This document shows, piece after piece, positions 33,703 through 42,638 of a stretch of 64,000 bases of DNA. Location: the NCBI GenBank assembly GCA_022819505.1, contig JAJEHD010000013.1, positions 186,001 through 250,000 on the forward strand, written 5' to 3'. Position 1 is the first letter of the stretch. Each line of letters begins with the position of its first letter. The stretch is from Acidimicrobiia bacterium (GTDB lineage: Bacteria > Actinomycetota > Acidimicrobiia > Acidimicrobiales > Aldehydirespiratoraceae). A program made the position numbers and the translations under genes. The notes beneath the pieces were generated by a model. The model did no database searches. It had not been told where the DNA came from and worked only from the letters and a program-made list of their open reading frames with translations.

Positions 33703-34194
33703 ATGTCAGAGCTGACCGAGCGGGAGCAACGGCTGCTGCGGCGGGCCATCGAGGTGTCGAGGCGCTCCCGCCGGAACGGGAACCACCCCTTCGGGGCGAT
33801 CTTCGTCGACGGCTCGGGGAACGTCCTCGTCGAGGCCGAGAACTCGGTGATCACCACCGGCGACTTGATCGGCCATGCCGAGACGAACCTGGCCCGCGAG
33901 ATGGGCCTCACCCTCACTGCCGAGCAGATCGCCGCCGGCACCGTGTACGCGAGCTGCGAGCCATGCGCGATGTGCGCCGGCGCCATGTACTGGGCCGGGG
34001 TCAACCGCCTCGTCTATGGCATGAACGAGTCGGACCTGATGCCGTTCGACAACGGCGAGCGAGACGAGAACGCCACGATGACCGGTGTCGGATGCCGGGC
34101 CGTGCTGGCCAGCGGGCAGCGCGACATCGAGGTCAGCGGCCCCCATCTCGTGGACGAGGCGGTGCAGGTCCATCACGGGTTCTGGGACTCCTAG
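33703..34194 (+). CDS. Zinc-dependent nucleoside/guanine deaminase (CDA superfamily)
   Basis: 163 residues of the cytidine/deoxycytidylate deaminase superfamily. Zinc ligands are H58 (GHAE, with catalytic E60), C88 and C91 (CEPCAMC). Overall form matches guanine/nucleoside/cytosine deaminases more than tRNA adenosine deaminase. GAGGGGAG precedes the ATG. It is inserted between the BMP binding-protein and ATPase genes of one importer, which strongly suggests that it acts on the imported base or nucleoside. Confidence 0.9.
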   Translation: MSELTEREQRLLRRAIEVSRRSRRNGNHPFGAIFVDGSGNVLVEAENSVITTGDLIGHAETNLAREMGLTLTAEQIAAGTVYASCEPCAMCAGAMYWAGVNRLVYGMNESDLMPFDNGERDENATMTGVGCRAVLASGQRDIEVSGPHLVDEAVQVHHGFWDS

Positions 34195-34243
34195 CGGCTC
34201 CCGTCCCAACACCGATGCCCACGGCTGATTACCGTTCGGGGCG

Positions 34244-35785
34244 ATGAACGGCCCCGGCGCTGACTCCGTCCTGCTGCAGGCCCGCGGCGTGACCAAGCGG
34301 TTCCCCGGCGTGGTCGCCAACGACGACATCACGCTGGAGGTCCATCGGGCCAGGGTGCACTGCCTGCTCGGGGAGAACGGGGCAGGCAAGAGCACTCTCG
34401 CCGACCTGTTCTACGGTGTGCACGAACCCGACGAGGGCGTCATCGAGCTGCGGGGCGAGCCGATCCACATGGTCTCGCCCCGCGACGCCATCGCGGCCGG
34501 GATCGGGATGGTGCGCCAGCACTTCGAGTTGGTCACCCCGATGTCGGTACTGGAGAACGTCGTCATCGGCACCCGGGGCGAGGCCAAGGTCGACCTGCGC
34601 GCCGCCCGGGACCGCCTCGGTGAGCTGTGCGACCTCTACGGGGTGGAGGTCGACCTCGACACCCCGGTCGGCGACCTGGCGGTGGGACAGCAGCAGTGGG
34701 TGGAGATCCTCAAGGCCCTCTACCTGGGCTGCGAGGTGCTGATCCTCGACGAGCCGACCGCGGTTCTCACCCCCGAGGGCATCGAACGGCTCTTCGCGAC
34801 CCTGCGCCGCATGGCCTCCGAGGGACTCACCATCGTGCTGATCACCCACAAGCTCCACGAGGTGATGGAGATCTCCGACGATGTGACCGTCCTGCGGCGC
34901 GGCCGCGTGGTACGCACCTCGCTCACCTCGGAGGTGACCATGGCCGACCTGACCAGGATGATGGTCGGCCGCGACGTGGACTTGGCCATCGACGTGGCCG
35001 AGACGTCGCGGGGAGACCTGGTGCTCGACGTCTCGGGACTCGACGTCGCCACCGAGTCCGGTCGGGGCTCCCTCAAGCAGGTGTCGCTCCAGGTGCACGA
35101 GCGCGAGATCCTGGGCATCGCCGGCGTCTCGGGCAACGGCCAGGACGCGCTCTTCGACGTGCTCGTCGGAATGAGTTCCGCCGACGCGGGCCGCATCCTC
35201 GTCGACGCGAAGGACGTTGCCGAACTCTCCCCGGCAGACCGGCTCGAGATCGGCATCGCCAGCGTTCCCGCCGACCGCATCCATCAGGGCCTCATGATGG
35301 ACTTCCGGATCAGCGAGAACCTGATCCTCGGCCGCCAGCGTTCCGGCCGCTACCGGCGGCGGGGCTGGCTGAACCAGGCCAGCATCGCACAGTTCGCTGA
35401 CGAGTCGGTCACGGACTTCGAGATTGCCGCACCCTCGCCGTCGCACGTCACCCGCGTCCTCTCGGGCGGGAACCTGCAGAAGATCGTCATGGCCCGCGAG
35501 CTTGCCGGACAGCCCCGGCTCCTGGTCGTCCACCAACCGACGAGGGGCTTGGACATCGGCGCCACCGAGTACGTGAGGCGGCGCCTGGTCGAGGAGCGCG
35601 ACCGGGGCGCGGCCATCCTGTTGATCTCCGAGGATCTGGACGAGCTGCTGAACCTGTCGAGCCGCATCGCGGTCATGTTCGACGGCCGCATCGTCGGCGA
35701 GGTCGACCGCCGCGACGCCACCATCGATCGGATCGGCATGTGGATGGCCGGGGTGTCGGGCGTCCCGGGCGAGGCCCTGGCATGA
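34244..35785 (+). CDS. ABC transporter ATPase, two nucleotide-binding domains, copy 2
   Basis: 513 residues, paralogous to the ATPase at 21713. Domain 1 has Walker A GENGAGKST (K49), signature LAVGQQQWVEI and LILDEPTAVL. Domain 2 has the degenerate GVSGNGQDAL, signature LSGGNLQKIVMARE and HQPTRGLD. A TACCGT box lies 8 nt before the ATG, so an internal promoter is possible. The first permease gene overlaps its stop (ATGA). Confidence 0.96.
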   Translation: MNGPGADSVLLQARGVTKRFPGVVANDDITLEVHRARVHCLLGENGAGKSTLADLFYGVHEPDEGVIELRGEPIHMVSPRDAIAAGIGMVRQHFELVTPMSVLENVVIGTRGEAKVDLRAARDRLGELCDLYGVEVDLDTPVGDLAVGQQQWVEILKALYLGCEVLILDEPTAVLTPEGIERLFATLRRMASEGLTIVLITHKLHEVMEISDDVTVLRRGRVVRTSLTSEVTMADLTRMMVGRDVDLAIDVAETSRGDLVLDVSGLDVATESGRGSLKQVSLQVHEREILGIAGVSGNGQDALFDVLVGMSSADAGRILVDAKDVAELSPADRLEIGIASVPADRIHQGLMMDFRISENLILGRQRSGRYRRRGWLNQASIAQFADESVTDFEIAAPSPSHVTRVLSGGNLQKIVMARELAGQPRLLVVHQPTRGLDIGATEYVRRRLVEERDRGAAILLISEDLDELLNLSSRIAVMFDGRIVGEVDRRDATIDRIGMWMAGVSGVPGEALA

Positions 35786-36906
35786 ACACGGATGCTCCAA
35801 CTACGCCCGGTGCGTCCTCGGGGAGTCTGCTCCGCCGGTCCGGCTGGCGCCTGGAGAGACGGCTGGCGGTCAAGCCCTGGCACGAGGTCGTCACCCTGGT
35901 GGGCGCGTTCATCATCGGGCTGGCCATCTGCTCGATCCTGATCGCGGCCTCCGACAAGAGCGTCGTCGACTCCTACCGGGCCCTGTTCGACGGCGCCTTC
36001 GGATCCAGGCGGGCGGTCTACGAGACCCTCGTCCAGGCCACCCCGCTCATCTTCACCGGCCTGGCGGCCGCCTTCGCCTTCCGGGCCAGGGTGTGGAACA
36101 TCGGAGGCGAGGGCCAGTTCTTCGCCGGCGCCATGGGGGCGTTCTTCGTCAGCAACCTGTGGCACGCCCACCTTCCCCGCGGCGTGATGGTGCCGGTGCT
36201 GTTCATCGCGGCCGCCGCGGCGGGGGCGCTGTGGGCGTCGATCGCCGGCCTGCTGAAGGCCCGCTACGACACCAACGAGATCATCACCACGGTGATGCTC
36301 AACTTCATCGTCCTGCTCATCCTGTCGTATCTCCTAGGCGATATGTGGCGGTCGCCCGACACGTTCTACTTCCAGACGGTGACGCTGCCGGAGTCGGCCC
36401 ATCTGCCGCTGATAGTCGACGGGACCCGGCTCCACTGGGGATTCGGGATGGCGGTGGCCATGGCAGTCGTGGTCCACGTGTTGCTCAGGCGGACCGCGCT
36501 GGGCTACGAGGTGCGGGGCGTCGGCATCAACCGCACCGCGGGCTCCTACAAGGGGATCTCGGTTCCCCGGGTGACTGTGCTGGTGATGGCCATCAGCGGC
36601 GCGCTGGCCGGACTGGCCGGCGCGGCCGAGTTTTCGGGAATACACCATCGCCTCCAGCTCGACATCTCCAACAACTTCGGCTTCGTGGGCATCATCATCG
36701 CGCTCATCGGCCGCCTGCACCCGGCCGGGGTGGTCGTGAGCGCCATCGCGTTCGGGGCCCTCGTCAACGGCGCAGTGACGATGCAGATCCAGACCGGGAT
36801 CCCGGCCGCGCTGGTCGACGTGATCCAGGGGCTCTCGCTCATCTTCGTGCTGACCGGCGCGGTGGCGGTGCGCTACCGGCTCCAGAGGACCCACACCGAT
36901 GAATGA
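35782..36906 (+). CDS. BMP-type ABC permease, subunit 1, copy 2
   Basis: 374-residue integral membrane protein. It shares the blocks QATPLIFTGLAAAFAFRARV, WNIGGEGQF, RYDTNEIITTVMLNF and VINGISGALAGLAG-like sequence with the copy at 23266. The ATG at 35782 overlaps the ATPase stop, and it overlaps the next permease by 8 bp. It forms half of the channel of the second importer. Confidence 0.94.
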   Translation: MNTDAPTTPGASSGSLLRRSGWRLERRLAVKPWHEVVTLVGAFIIGLAICSILIAASDKSVVDSYRALFDGAFGSRRAVYETLVQATPLIFTGLAAAFAFRARVWNIGGEGQFFAGAMGAFFVSNLWHAHLPRGVMVPVLFIAAAAAGALWASIAGLLKARYDTNEIITTVMLNFIVLLILSYLLGDMWRSPDTFYFQTVTLPESAHLPLIVDGTRLHWGFGMAVAMAVVVHVLLRRTALGYEVRGVGINRTAGSYKGISVPRVTVLVMAISGALAGLAGAAEFSGIHHRLQLDISNNFGFVGIIIALIGRLHPAGVVVSAIAFGALVNGAVTMQIQTGIPAALVDVIQGLSLIFVLTGAVAVRYRLQRTHTDE

Positions 36907-37843
36907 CGTCCTCGAGGCCCTGATCAACGTGGGCGTGCTGGCCAGCGCCATCCGCATCGCCACGCCGCTGCTGCTGGCCGCGCTGGGCGAGATGGTCACC
37001 GAGCGGGCCGGCATCCTGAACCTGGGCATCGAGGGCACCATCACGGTGTCGGCCTTCGGGTCCTTCGTGGTGGCCGACAAGGCCGACTCCCTGTGGCTGG
37101 GAGTGGTCAGCGGGGTCGGGGCCGGAATACTCCTGTCGCTGCTGATGGCCGTGCTCGTGAGCAGCATCAAAGTCGAGCAGGTCGTGGCCGGGCTCGCCCT
37201 CAACCTGTTCGGCATCGGCATGGCCTTCTACCTGTTCCGGGCGGTCTACCCGCAAACCGGCAGCGAGATGCCCCGCAGCGACACCTTCGACCATGCCGAG
37301 ATCCCCCTGCTGTCCGACATCCCGGCGGTCGGGGAGGTCGTCTTCAGCCAGCACTGGCTGACCTACGCAGCCATCGGTTGTTGCCCCTTGCTGTGGTGGG
37401 CGCTGAACCGGACCCAGTTCGGCCTCGAGCTGCGCAGCGTCGGCAACAACCCGGCCGCCTGCGACATGCGGGGCATCAACGTCACCGGGATGCAGTACCT
37501 GGCGCTGATGTTCGGGGGCCTCATGGCCGGGCTGGCCGGCGCGTTCTTGAGCGTGTTCCTGTCGGGGCTGTTCTTCGTGGACGTGGCCGCCGGCCGGGGA
37601 TGGATAGCGCTGGCCATCGTGATCTTCGGGAACTGGCGGATCGGGAGGATCCTGGCCGGCTCCCTCTTCTTCGGCTACCTCGACGCCTACCAGCTCTCGC
37701 TCCAGGCCCGCGGCGTCGACGTCCCCCACCAACTGCTGCTCGCGCTGCCATTCGCGCTCACCATCGCGGCGTTGGTCGTGAACAGGCGCCGCAGCCAGGA
37801 GCCCCTGCACCTTGGCGTGCCGTACTTTAGGGGCGAGAGATGA
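36899..37843 (+). CDS. BMP-type ABC permease, subunit 2, copy 2
   Basis: 314 residues, hydrophobic, paralogous to the protein at 24448. It shows TPLLLAALGEMVTERAGILN, LGIEGTITVSAFG, VEQVVAGLALNLFGIG and GRGWIALAIVIFGNW. The start overlaps the preceding permease by 8 bp. It ends 13 bp before the third Rieske gene, whose ribosome binding site (GAGGAGG) begins right after this stop, so transporter and oxygenase are probably on one transcript. Confidence 0.94.
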   Translation: MNDVLEALINVGVLASAIRIATPLLLAALGEMVTERAGILNLGIEGTITVSAFGSFVVADKADSLWLGVVSGVGAGILLSLLMAVLVSSIKVEQVVAGLALNLFGIGMAFYLFRAVYPQTGSEMPRSDTFDHAEIPLLSDIPAVGEVVFSQHWLTYAAIGCCPLLWWALNRTQFGLELRSVGNNPAACDMRGINVTGMQYLALMFGGLMAGLAGAFLSVFLSGLFFVDVAAGRGWIALAIVIFGNWRIGRILAGSLFFGYLDAYQLSLQARGVDVPHQLLLALPFALTIAALVVNRRRSQEPLHLGVPYFRGER

Positions 37844-37856
37844 GAGGAGGCATTGG

Positions 37857-38894
37857 ATGACCCAACTGGAGGACCGGATCGACTATGTCGACGCCGAAAC
37901 CGAGGACAAGATCTACGAGGCCATGCGGGACAGGTTCTGGTACCCGGTGGCCTACTCCGACGAGCTGACCGACACGCCGCAGGGCTTCGTGCTGTACGGC
38001 AAGAAGATGGTGGTGGTGCGCCTCGGCGGCGAGCCGGTCGTGTTCGACGACCAGTGCCTGCACAAGGGGACCGCGCTGTCCCTGGGGGTGGTCGTCGACG
38101 ACTGCCTGCGCTGCCCGTACCACGGCTGGACCTACGACGCCACCGGCGCAGTGGCCCGGATACCGGCCCGCGAGGAGCTGTCGCAGCACGTCAACGTGAA
38201 GCTGCCCAGCTACCCCACCTGCGAGGTCAGCGGGCTGGTGTACACCTGCCTGGGCGACCCCATCTACCCGCCGCCGTCGGTCCCGATGTTCGACGACCCG
38301 AGCTACCAGTTCCTGCATCTCGACATCTACGAGTGGGACTGCTCGATGGCTCGCCGGCTGGAGAACTACTTCGACTTCTCCCACTTCCCGTGGGTGCACG
38401 ACGGGCTGCTCGGCGACAGCAACCAGCCCCGGGTCGACGACTACGACGTGGAGCGGGTCGGGGGCGAGCTGAGGTTCGTGGCCGGGCCGTTCCCGGAGTT
38501 CACCGACAACGTCAAGAACGCCCCCACCGCCGACTCCGGCGGCGAGCCCATCTTCGGCGCCATCAAGCGCTACCGGGTGTTCGTGCCCAACGCGATGCAG
38601 CTCAACAGCAGCGCCGGCGAACACGAGGACTACGTGCTGTGGGTGTGCCTGGCGCCCGTCGGTCCCCACCGGACCCGGTGCTTCACCTACCAGGGCCGCA
38701 ACTACGGGCTCGACCACGGCGAGGAGTTCATGGCCTTCGCGCAGCTGGTCACCGACCAGGACCGTCCCATCGTGGAGTCGCAGATGCCCTGCCAGGTCCC
38801 GATCACGCTGCCCGAGGAGATGTTCGTCAAGGGGGCCGACCTCGCGCTGTTGCAGTACCGGCGGTGGCTGCTCGAGCTGGCGGGACTCCGCTAG
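37857..38894 (+). CDS. Rieske non-haem iron oxygenase, alpha subunit (copy 3)
   Basis: 345 residues. The Rieske motif is C67-x-H69 ... C86-x2-H89. The mononuclear iron ligands are D173, H176 and H181 (FDFSHFPWVH). The ATG at 37857 is set by GAGGAGG six bases upstream; a 15-residue longer opening starts inside the permease gene. It is a close relative of copy 2 at 29439. It lies between the second importer and the second molybdenum hydroxylase, mirroring the first module in a different order. Confidence 0.93.
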   Translation: MTQLEDRIDYVDAETEDKIYEAMRDRFWYPVAYSDELTDTPQGFVLYGKKMVVVRLGGEPVVFDDQCLHKGTALSLGVVVDDCLRCPYHGWTYDATGAVARIPAREELSQHVNVKLPSYPTCEVSGLVYTCLGDPIYPPPSVPMFDDPSYQFLHLDIYEWDCSMARRLENYFDFSHFPWVHDGLLGDSNQPRVDDYDVERVGGELRFVAGPFPEFTDNVKNAPTADSGGEPIFGAIKRYRVFVPNAMQLNSSAGEHEDYVLWVCLAPVGPHRTRCFTYQGRNYGLDHGEEFMAFAQLVTDQDRPIVESQMPCQVPITLPEEMFVKGADLALLQYRRWLLELAGLR

Positions 38895-38897
38895 ACC

Positions 38898-39746
38898 ATG
38901 AAGCCGCCACCGTTCGCCTACTGCCGGCCTCACAGCCTCCACGAGGCGCTGGAGCTCCTGGCCGAGCACGGCGACGAGGCCAGACCGCTGGCGGGCGGGC
39001 AGAGTCTCGTCCCCATGCTCAACCACCGGTTGGCCCGCCCGGCAGTCCTCGTTGACATCGGCGCGATCGGAGACCTCCAACGGATGGATCGCAACGAGTC
39101 GGGCTGGATGATCGGCGCCACCGTCACCCAGCGCCGAGTCGAGCAGGAGAGCGTGGAGGGCTGCGACTTGCTGCGCCTGGCCATGCCGTTCATCGGCCAC
39201 CGCCAGATACGGGCCCGGGGCACCGTCGGCGGCAGCATCGCCCATGCCGATCCGGCGGCCGAACTGCCGGCCGTGGCCCTGACTCTCGACGCCACGATGG
39301 TGGCCACCGGCCTCGACGGCGAGCGGGCGATCCCTGCGGCCGCGTTCTTCGCGGGCCCCTACATGAACTCGCTCGAAGAGGGTGAGATCCTCTCGCGCGT
39401 GACCTTCCCGACGGTTCCACCCACCACAAGGTGCTCCTTCAGGGAGTTCGCCAGGCGCAAGGGCGATTTCGCGGTGGCCGGAGTGGCTGCCGCGGTCGAC
39501 TTCGAGGACGGCTCGGTAACCGCCGCCAGCCTCACCGCGTTCGCGGTGGGGTCCAACCCGGTCCGGCTCACCAGTGCCGAAGCGGCCGTCGCCGGGCGGC
39601 ATCTCGACGAGGCGGCCCTAGCCGACTCTGCCGAGGCCGCGGCCGCCGAGATCGAGCCGTGGGACGACATCCACGGATCACCGCAGTACCGGCGCCAGCT
39701 CGTAGCTGTCCTGCTGCGACGGGCATTGCAGGAGGTTGCCCCATGA
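38898..39746 (+). CDS. Molybdenum hydroxylase FAD-binding medium subunit, copy 2
   Basis: 282 residues. FAD-binding motifs are LAGGQSLVPMLNHRLARP near residue 33 and IRARGTVGGSIAHADPAAEL near 104. The N-terminus FAYCRPHSLHEALELL aligns with FDYCRPATVAEALEAL of copy 1. It starts 3 bp after the Rieske stop and overlaps the small subunit by 4 bp. Here the order is M-S-L, unlike L-M-S in the first set. Confidence 0.95.
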   Translation: MKPPPFAYCRPHSLHEALELLAEHGDEARPLAGGQSLVPMLNHRLARPAVLVDIGAIGDLQRMDRNESGWMIGATVTQRRVEQESVEGCDLLRLAMPFIGHRQIRARGTVGGSIAHADPAAELPAVALTLDATMVATGLDGERAIPAAAFFAGPYMNSLEEGEILSRVTFPTVPPTTRCSFREFARRKGDFAVAGVAAAVDFEDGSVTAASLTAFAVGSNPVRLTSAEAAVAGRHLDEAALADSAEAAAAEIEPWDDIHGSPQYRRQLVAVLLRRALQEVAP

Positions 39747-40246
39747 CCGCCCCGACCGCACGTCGAGTCGAGCCCTCAGTCGAGGTGCCGATCAGCGTGA
39801 CCGTCAACGGAGAGGCGGTCGAGGCGGTGGTCCCGGCTCGCCAACTGCTGGCCGACTTCCTGCGGGAGGAGCTGCGCCTCACCGGCACCCACGTCGGCTG
39901 CGAGCAGGGGATCTGCGGAGCATGCACCATCAACCTCGACGGCGAGCCGGTGCGGTCCTGCATCATGCTGGCCGCCCAGGTCGACGGATCGGCCATCACC
40001 ACGGTGGAGGGACTGTCGTCGGAGGGCCTTAGCCCGCTTCAACAGGCCTTCAAGGACAACCACGGCCTCCAGTGCGGGTTCTGCACTCCGGGATTCCTCA
40101 TGACGCTGTCGACCGTAGACCCCGAGGAATACCCCGGGGAGGAGGGGATCCGCGAGGCCATCTCGGGCAACCTCTGCCGCTGCACCGGGTACGGCGGCAT
40201 CCTCCAGGCGGTGCGGACCGCCTGGAATCGCCCCCAGGATGGCTGA
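39743..40246 (+). CDS. Molybdenum hydroxylase [2Fe-2S] small subunit, copy 2
   Basis: 167 residues. The first cluster uses C53, C58, C61 and C73 (GCEQGICGACTI); the second uses C111, C114, C145 and C147 (CGFC ... CRCTGY). The ATG at 39743 lies in the FAD-subunit stop (ATGA). The large subunit follows after 6 bp. Confidence 0.96.
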   Translation: MTAPTARRVEPSVEVPISVTVNGEAVEAVVPARQLLADFLREELRLTGTHVGCEQGICGACTINLDGEPVRSCIMLAAQVDGSAITTVEGLSSEGLSPLQQAFKDNHGLQCGFCTPGFLMTLSTVDPEEYPGEEGIREAISGNLCRCTGYGGILQAVRTAWNRPQDG

Positions 40247-40252
40247 CCCAGG

Positions 40253-42631
40253 ATGACTGACACCTGGGAACTGGGCGGCCGCCCGGTCTACACGGGGGCT
40301 CACGTCACCCGCCGGCAGGACGACGCCCTGCTCAGCGGCCGGGGCACCTACGTCGCCGATCTCCGCCCCAGCGGCATGGCCGAGATGGCGGTGGTCCGCA
40401 GCCCGGTCGCACACGGCCGGATCACCGCCGTCCGCACTGCCGAGGCGGCCGCCGTCGATGGCGTAATCGAGGTGATCACGGCCGCCGACCTCACCGATGT
40501 CGCTCCCTATCCCAACTTCGCCGCGTACACCCAGACCCCCGGAACGTTCCCGCTGGCGCAGGACAAGGTGCGCTATGCGGGTTCTCCGGTGGCGGTGGTG
40601 CTGGCCGAGAACCGCTACATCGCCGAGGACGCGGCCGAACTGGTGGAGGTCGACTACACCGAACTGCCCGCGGTCACCTCCCTGGAGGCCGCGCTGGAGC
40701 CGGATTCGCCCCGGCTCTTCGAGGACTGGTCCAACAACCGGCTGCTGGACCTTCAGCCCGACGACTCAGAGGTAGCCGCCATCCTGGCCGGCAACCGGGT
40801 GCTGCGGCGCCGCTACAAGATGGGCCGCCACACCGCCATGCCCATGGAGACCAGGGCCGCACTGGCCGAGGTGCACAACGGCCGACTCCACCTTTGGTGC
40901 ACCAACCAGCACGCCCACATCGCCCGCACCACGCTGTCGTACGTGCTGCCACTGGCCGAGCGCGACATTAGGGTGGTCATCCCCTACGTCGGCGGCGGCT
41001 TCGGACTCAAGCAGCATCTCTATCCCGAGGATGTTCTCGTGTCCTGGCTCGCGCTCCGCCACGGTCGTCCGGTTCGCTTCGTCGAGGACCGGGCCGAGCA
41101 CATGATCGCCGCGGCCCATGCCCGCGACCACATGATCGACATCGAGGCGGCCATCGCGGACGACGGCCGGATCCTGGCCATGCGGGTCCAGGTCGTCCAG
41201 GACCTCGGCTCAGCCGAGATATTCCCCGGGGCCTGGTGCCCGGCGCTGACCACGGCCGCCCACATGACCGGCCCCTACGACATCCGCGACTGCGTGGTGT
41301 CGGTGGCTGCGGTGACCACCAACAAGACGCCGGGCGGTTCGTACCGCGGCTTCGGGGTGCCCGAAGCGGTGTTCGCGCTTGAACGGTTCATCGACGAGAT
41401 CGCCGACGAGGTGGGCGTGGACCGCCTCGATCTGCGCCGGTCGATGCTGCTGCAACCCGCGGACCTGCCCTACACCACCGCCTCGGGCGCGCTGCTGGAC
41501 TCGGGCAGCTTCGCCGAGTCGTTCGAGAGAGTGGTCGAGCTGGGCGAGCACGCCTACCAGCGGGCCGACGCCCAATATCGATCCGATCCCGACTCGCGGG
41601 TCGGGGTGGGCTACGCGGTCCTGTTCGAGGGCGTCTCACCGACCCACCACGGCGCCTCCGCGCACTGGATGGGACACGAGTCGTGCACCATCGAGGTCCA
41701 GCCCGACGGCGGCGTACGGGTGGCGTCGGGCGTAACCGACCAGGGCCAGGGGACAACCACGTTCGTGGCCACATTGACAGCCGACGCGCTCGGCGTCCCG
41801 ATCGAGACCGTCCGCGTCGAGTTGGCCGACTCCGACGCCACCCCGTACGGCCTGGGTGCCTTCGGCTCCCGCCAGGCCGTCATCGGCGGCGGCGCCATCC
41901 TCCTGGCCGCGGCCGAGGTCCAGGGCAAGGTCAAGAAGATCGCAGCCCACATGCTGGAGGCCCCCACCGACGACCTGGTGATCGAGGCCGGACGGGTCCA
42001 CGTAGCCGGCAGCCCGGTGCGGGCGGTGACGATGGCCGATATAGCCACCACGGCGGTCATCAGGACCATCGACCTGCCGCCGGGCATGGAACCGGGCCTG
42101 GAGGCGACCGCCCGGTACGAGCCCGAGCTCATGGAGCACACGCCCGACGAGAAGGGCCGGATCAACGCCAACGCGGCCTACGCCAACGCGGCCCATGCCG
42201 CCGTCATCCGGGTCGACCTCGGGACCGGCGAGATCGAGATCCTCGACTACATCCTGGCCCACGACTGCGGCACGGTCATCAATCCCCCGATCGTCGACGG
42301 CCAGATATGGGGCGGGATTGCCCAGGGTCTCGGCGGGACCCTGTATGAGGACCTGTGCTTCAACGACCTGGGCCAGCCCCAGACCGCGTTCATGGACTAC
42401 CTGGTGCCGTCGGCGATCGAGATACCCGACCTGGTGATCGAGCATTTCGAGAGCCCGTCGCCGAACACGCCACTGGGGATGAAGGGGGTCGGCGAGGGCG
42501 GGACGGTCGGGCCGGCGGCGGCTATCGGCAACGCCCTGGCCCAGGCCCTGGCCGAGTTCTCGCCCCAGATCCATGAGACGCCGTTGAGCCCGGCGGTGGT
42601 ACGGGCGATGATCCCCGACCAGCGGACCTGA
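40253..42631 (+). CDS. Molybdenum hydroxylase large subunit, copy 2
   Basis: 792 residues of the XDH/CoxL superfamily. GGGFGLK is near residue 246, the active-site loop SYRGFGVPE near 362 and the catalytic Glu in GVGEGGT near 745. It is closer to copy 3 (46209) than to copy 1: both have QTAFMDYLVPSAIE and matching N-termini (LYVGANVTR and VYTGAHVTR). It closes the second module and converges on the SsnA-like gene with only 7 bp between them. Confidence 0.93.
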   Translation: MTDTWELGGRPVYTGAHVTRRQDDALLSGRGTYVADLRPSGMAEMAVVRSPVAHGRITAVRTAEAAAVDGVIEVITAADLTDVAPYPNFAAYTQTPGTFPLAQDKVRYAGSPVAVVLAENRYIAEDAAELVEVDYTELPAVTSLEAALEPDSPRLFEDWSNNRLLDLQPDDSEVAAILAGNRVLRRRYKMGRHTAMPMETRAALAEVHNGRLHLWCTNQHAHIARTTLSYVLPLAERDIRVVIPYVGGGFGLKQHLYPEDVLVSWLALRHGRPVRFVEDRAEHMIAAAHARDHMIDIEAAIADDGRILAMRVQVVQDLGSAEIFPGAWCPALTTAAHMTGPYDIRDCVVSVAAVTTNKTPGGSYRGFGVPEAVFALERFIDEIADEVGVDRLDLRRSMLLQPADLPYTTASGALLDSGSFAESFERVVELGEHAYQRADAQYRSDPDSRVGVGYAVLFEGVSPTHHGASAHWMGHESCTIEVQPDGGVRVASGVTDQGQGTTTFVATLTADALGVPIETVRVELADSDATPYGLGAFGSRQAVIGGGAILLAAAEVQGKVKKIAAHMLEAPTDDLVIEAGRVHVAGSPVRAVTMADIATTAVIRTIDLPPGMEPGLEATARYEPELMEHTPDEKGRINANAAYANAAHAAVIRVDLGTGEIEILDYILAHDCGTVINPPIVDGQIWGGIAQGLGGTLYEDLCFNDLGQPQTAFMDYLVPSAIEIPDLVIEHFESPSPNTPLGMKGVGEGGTVGPAAAIGNALAQALAEFSPQIHETPLSPAVVRAMIPDQRT

Positions 42632-42638
42632 CCGCGGG

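Noticed and set aside
18264..38894. Naming the Rieske genes as caffeine demethylases (ndmA/B)
   Set aside because: Only the general Rieske and facial-triad motifs are visible. No NdmD-type reductase or NdmC is present, so a specific methylxanthine call cannot be supported from sequence alone.
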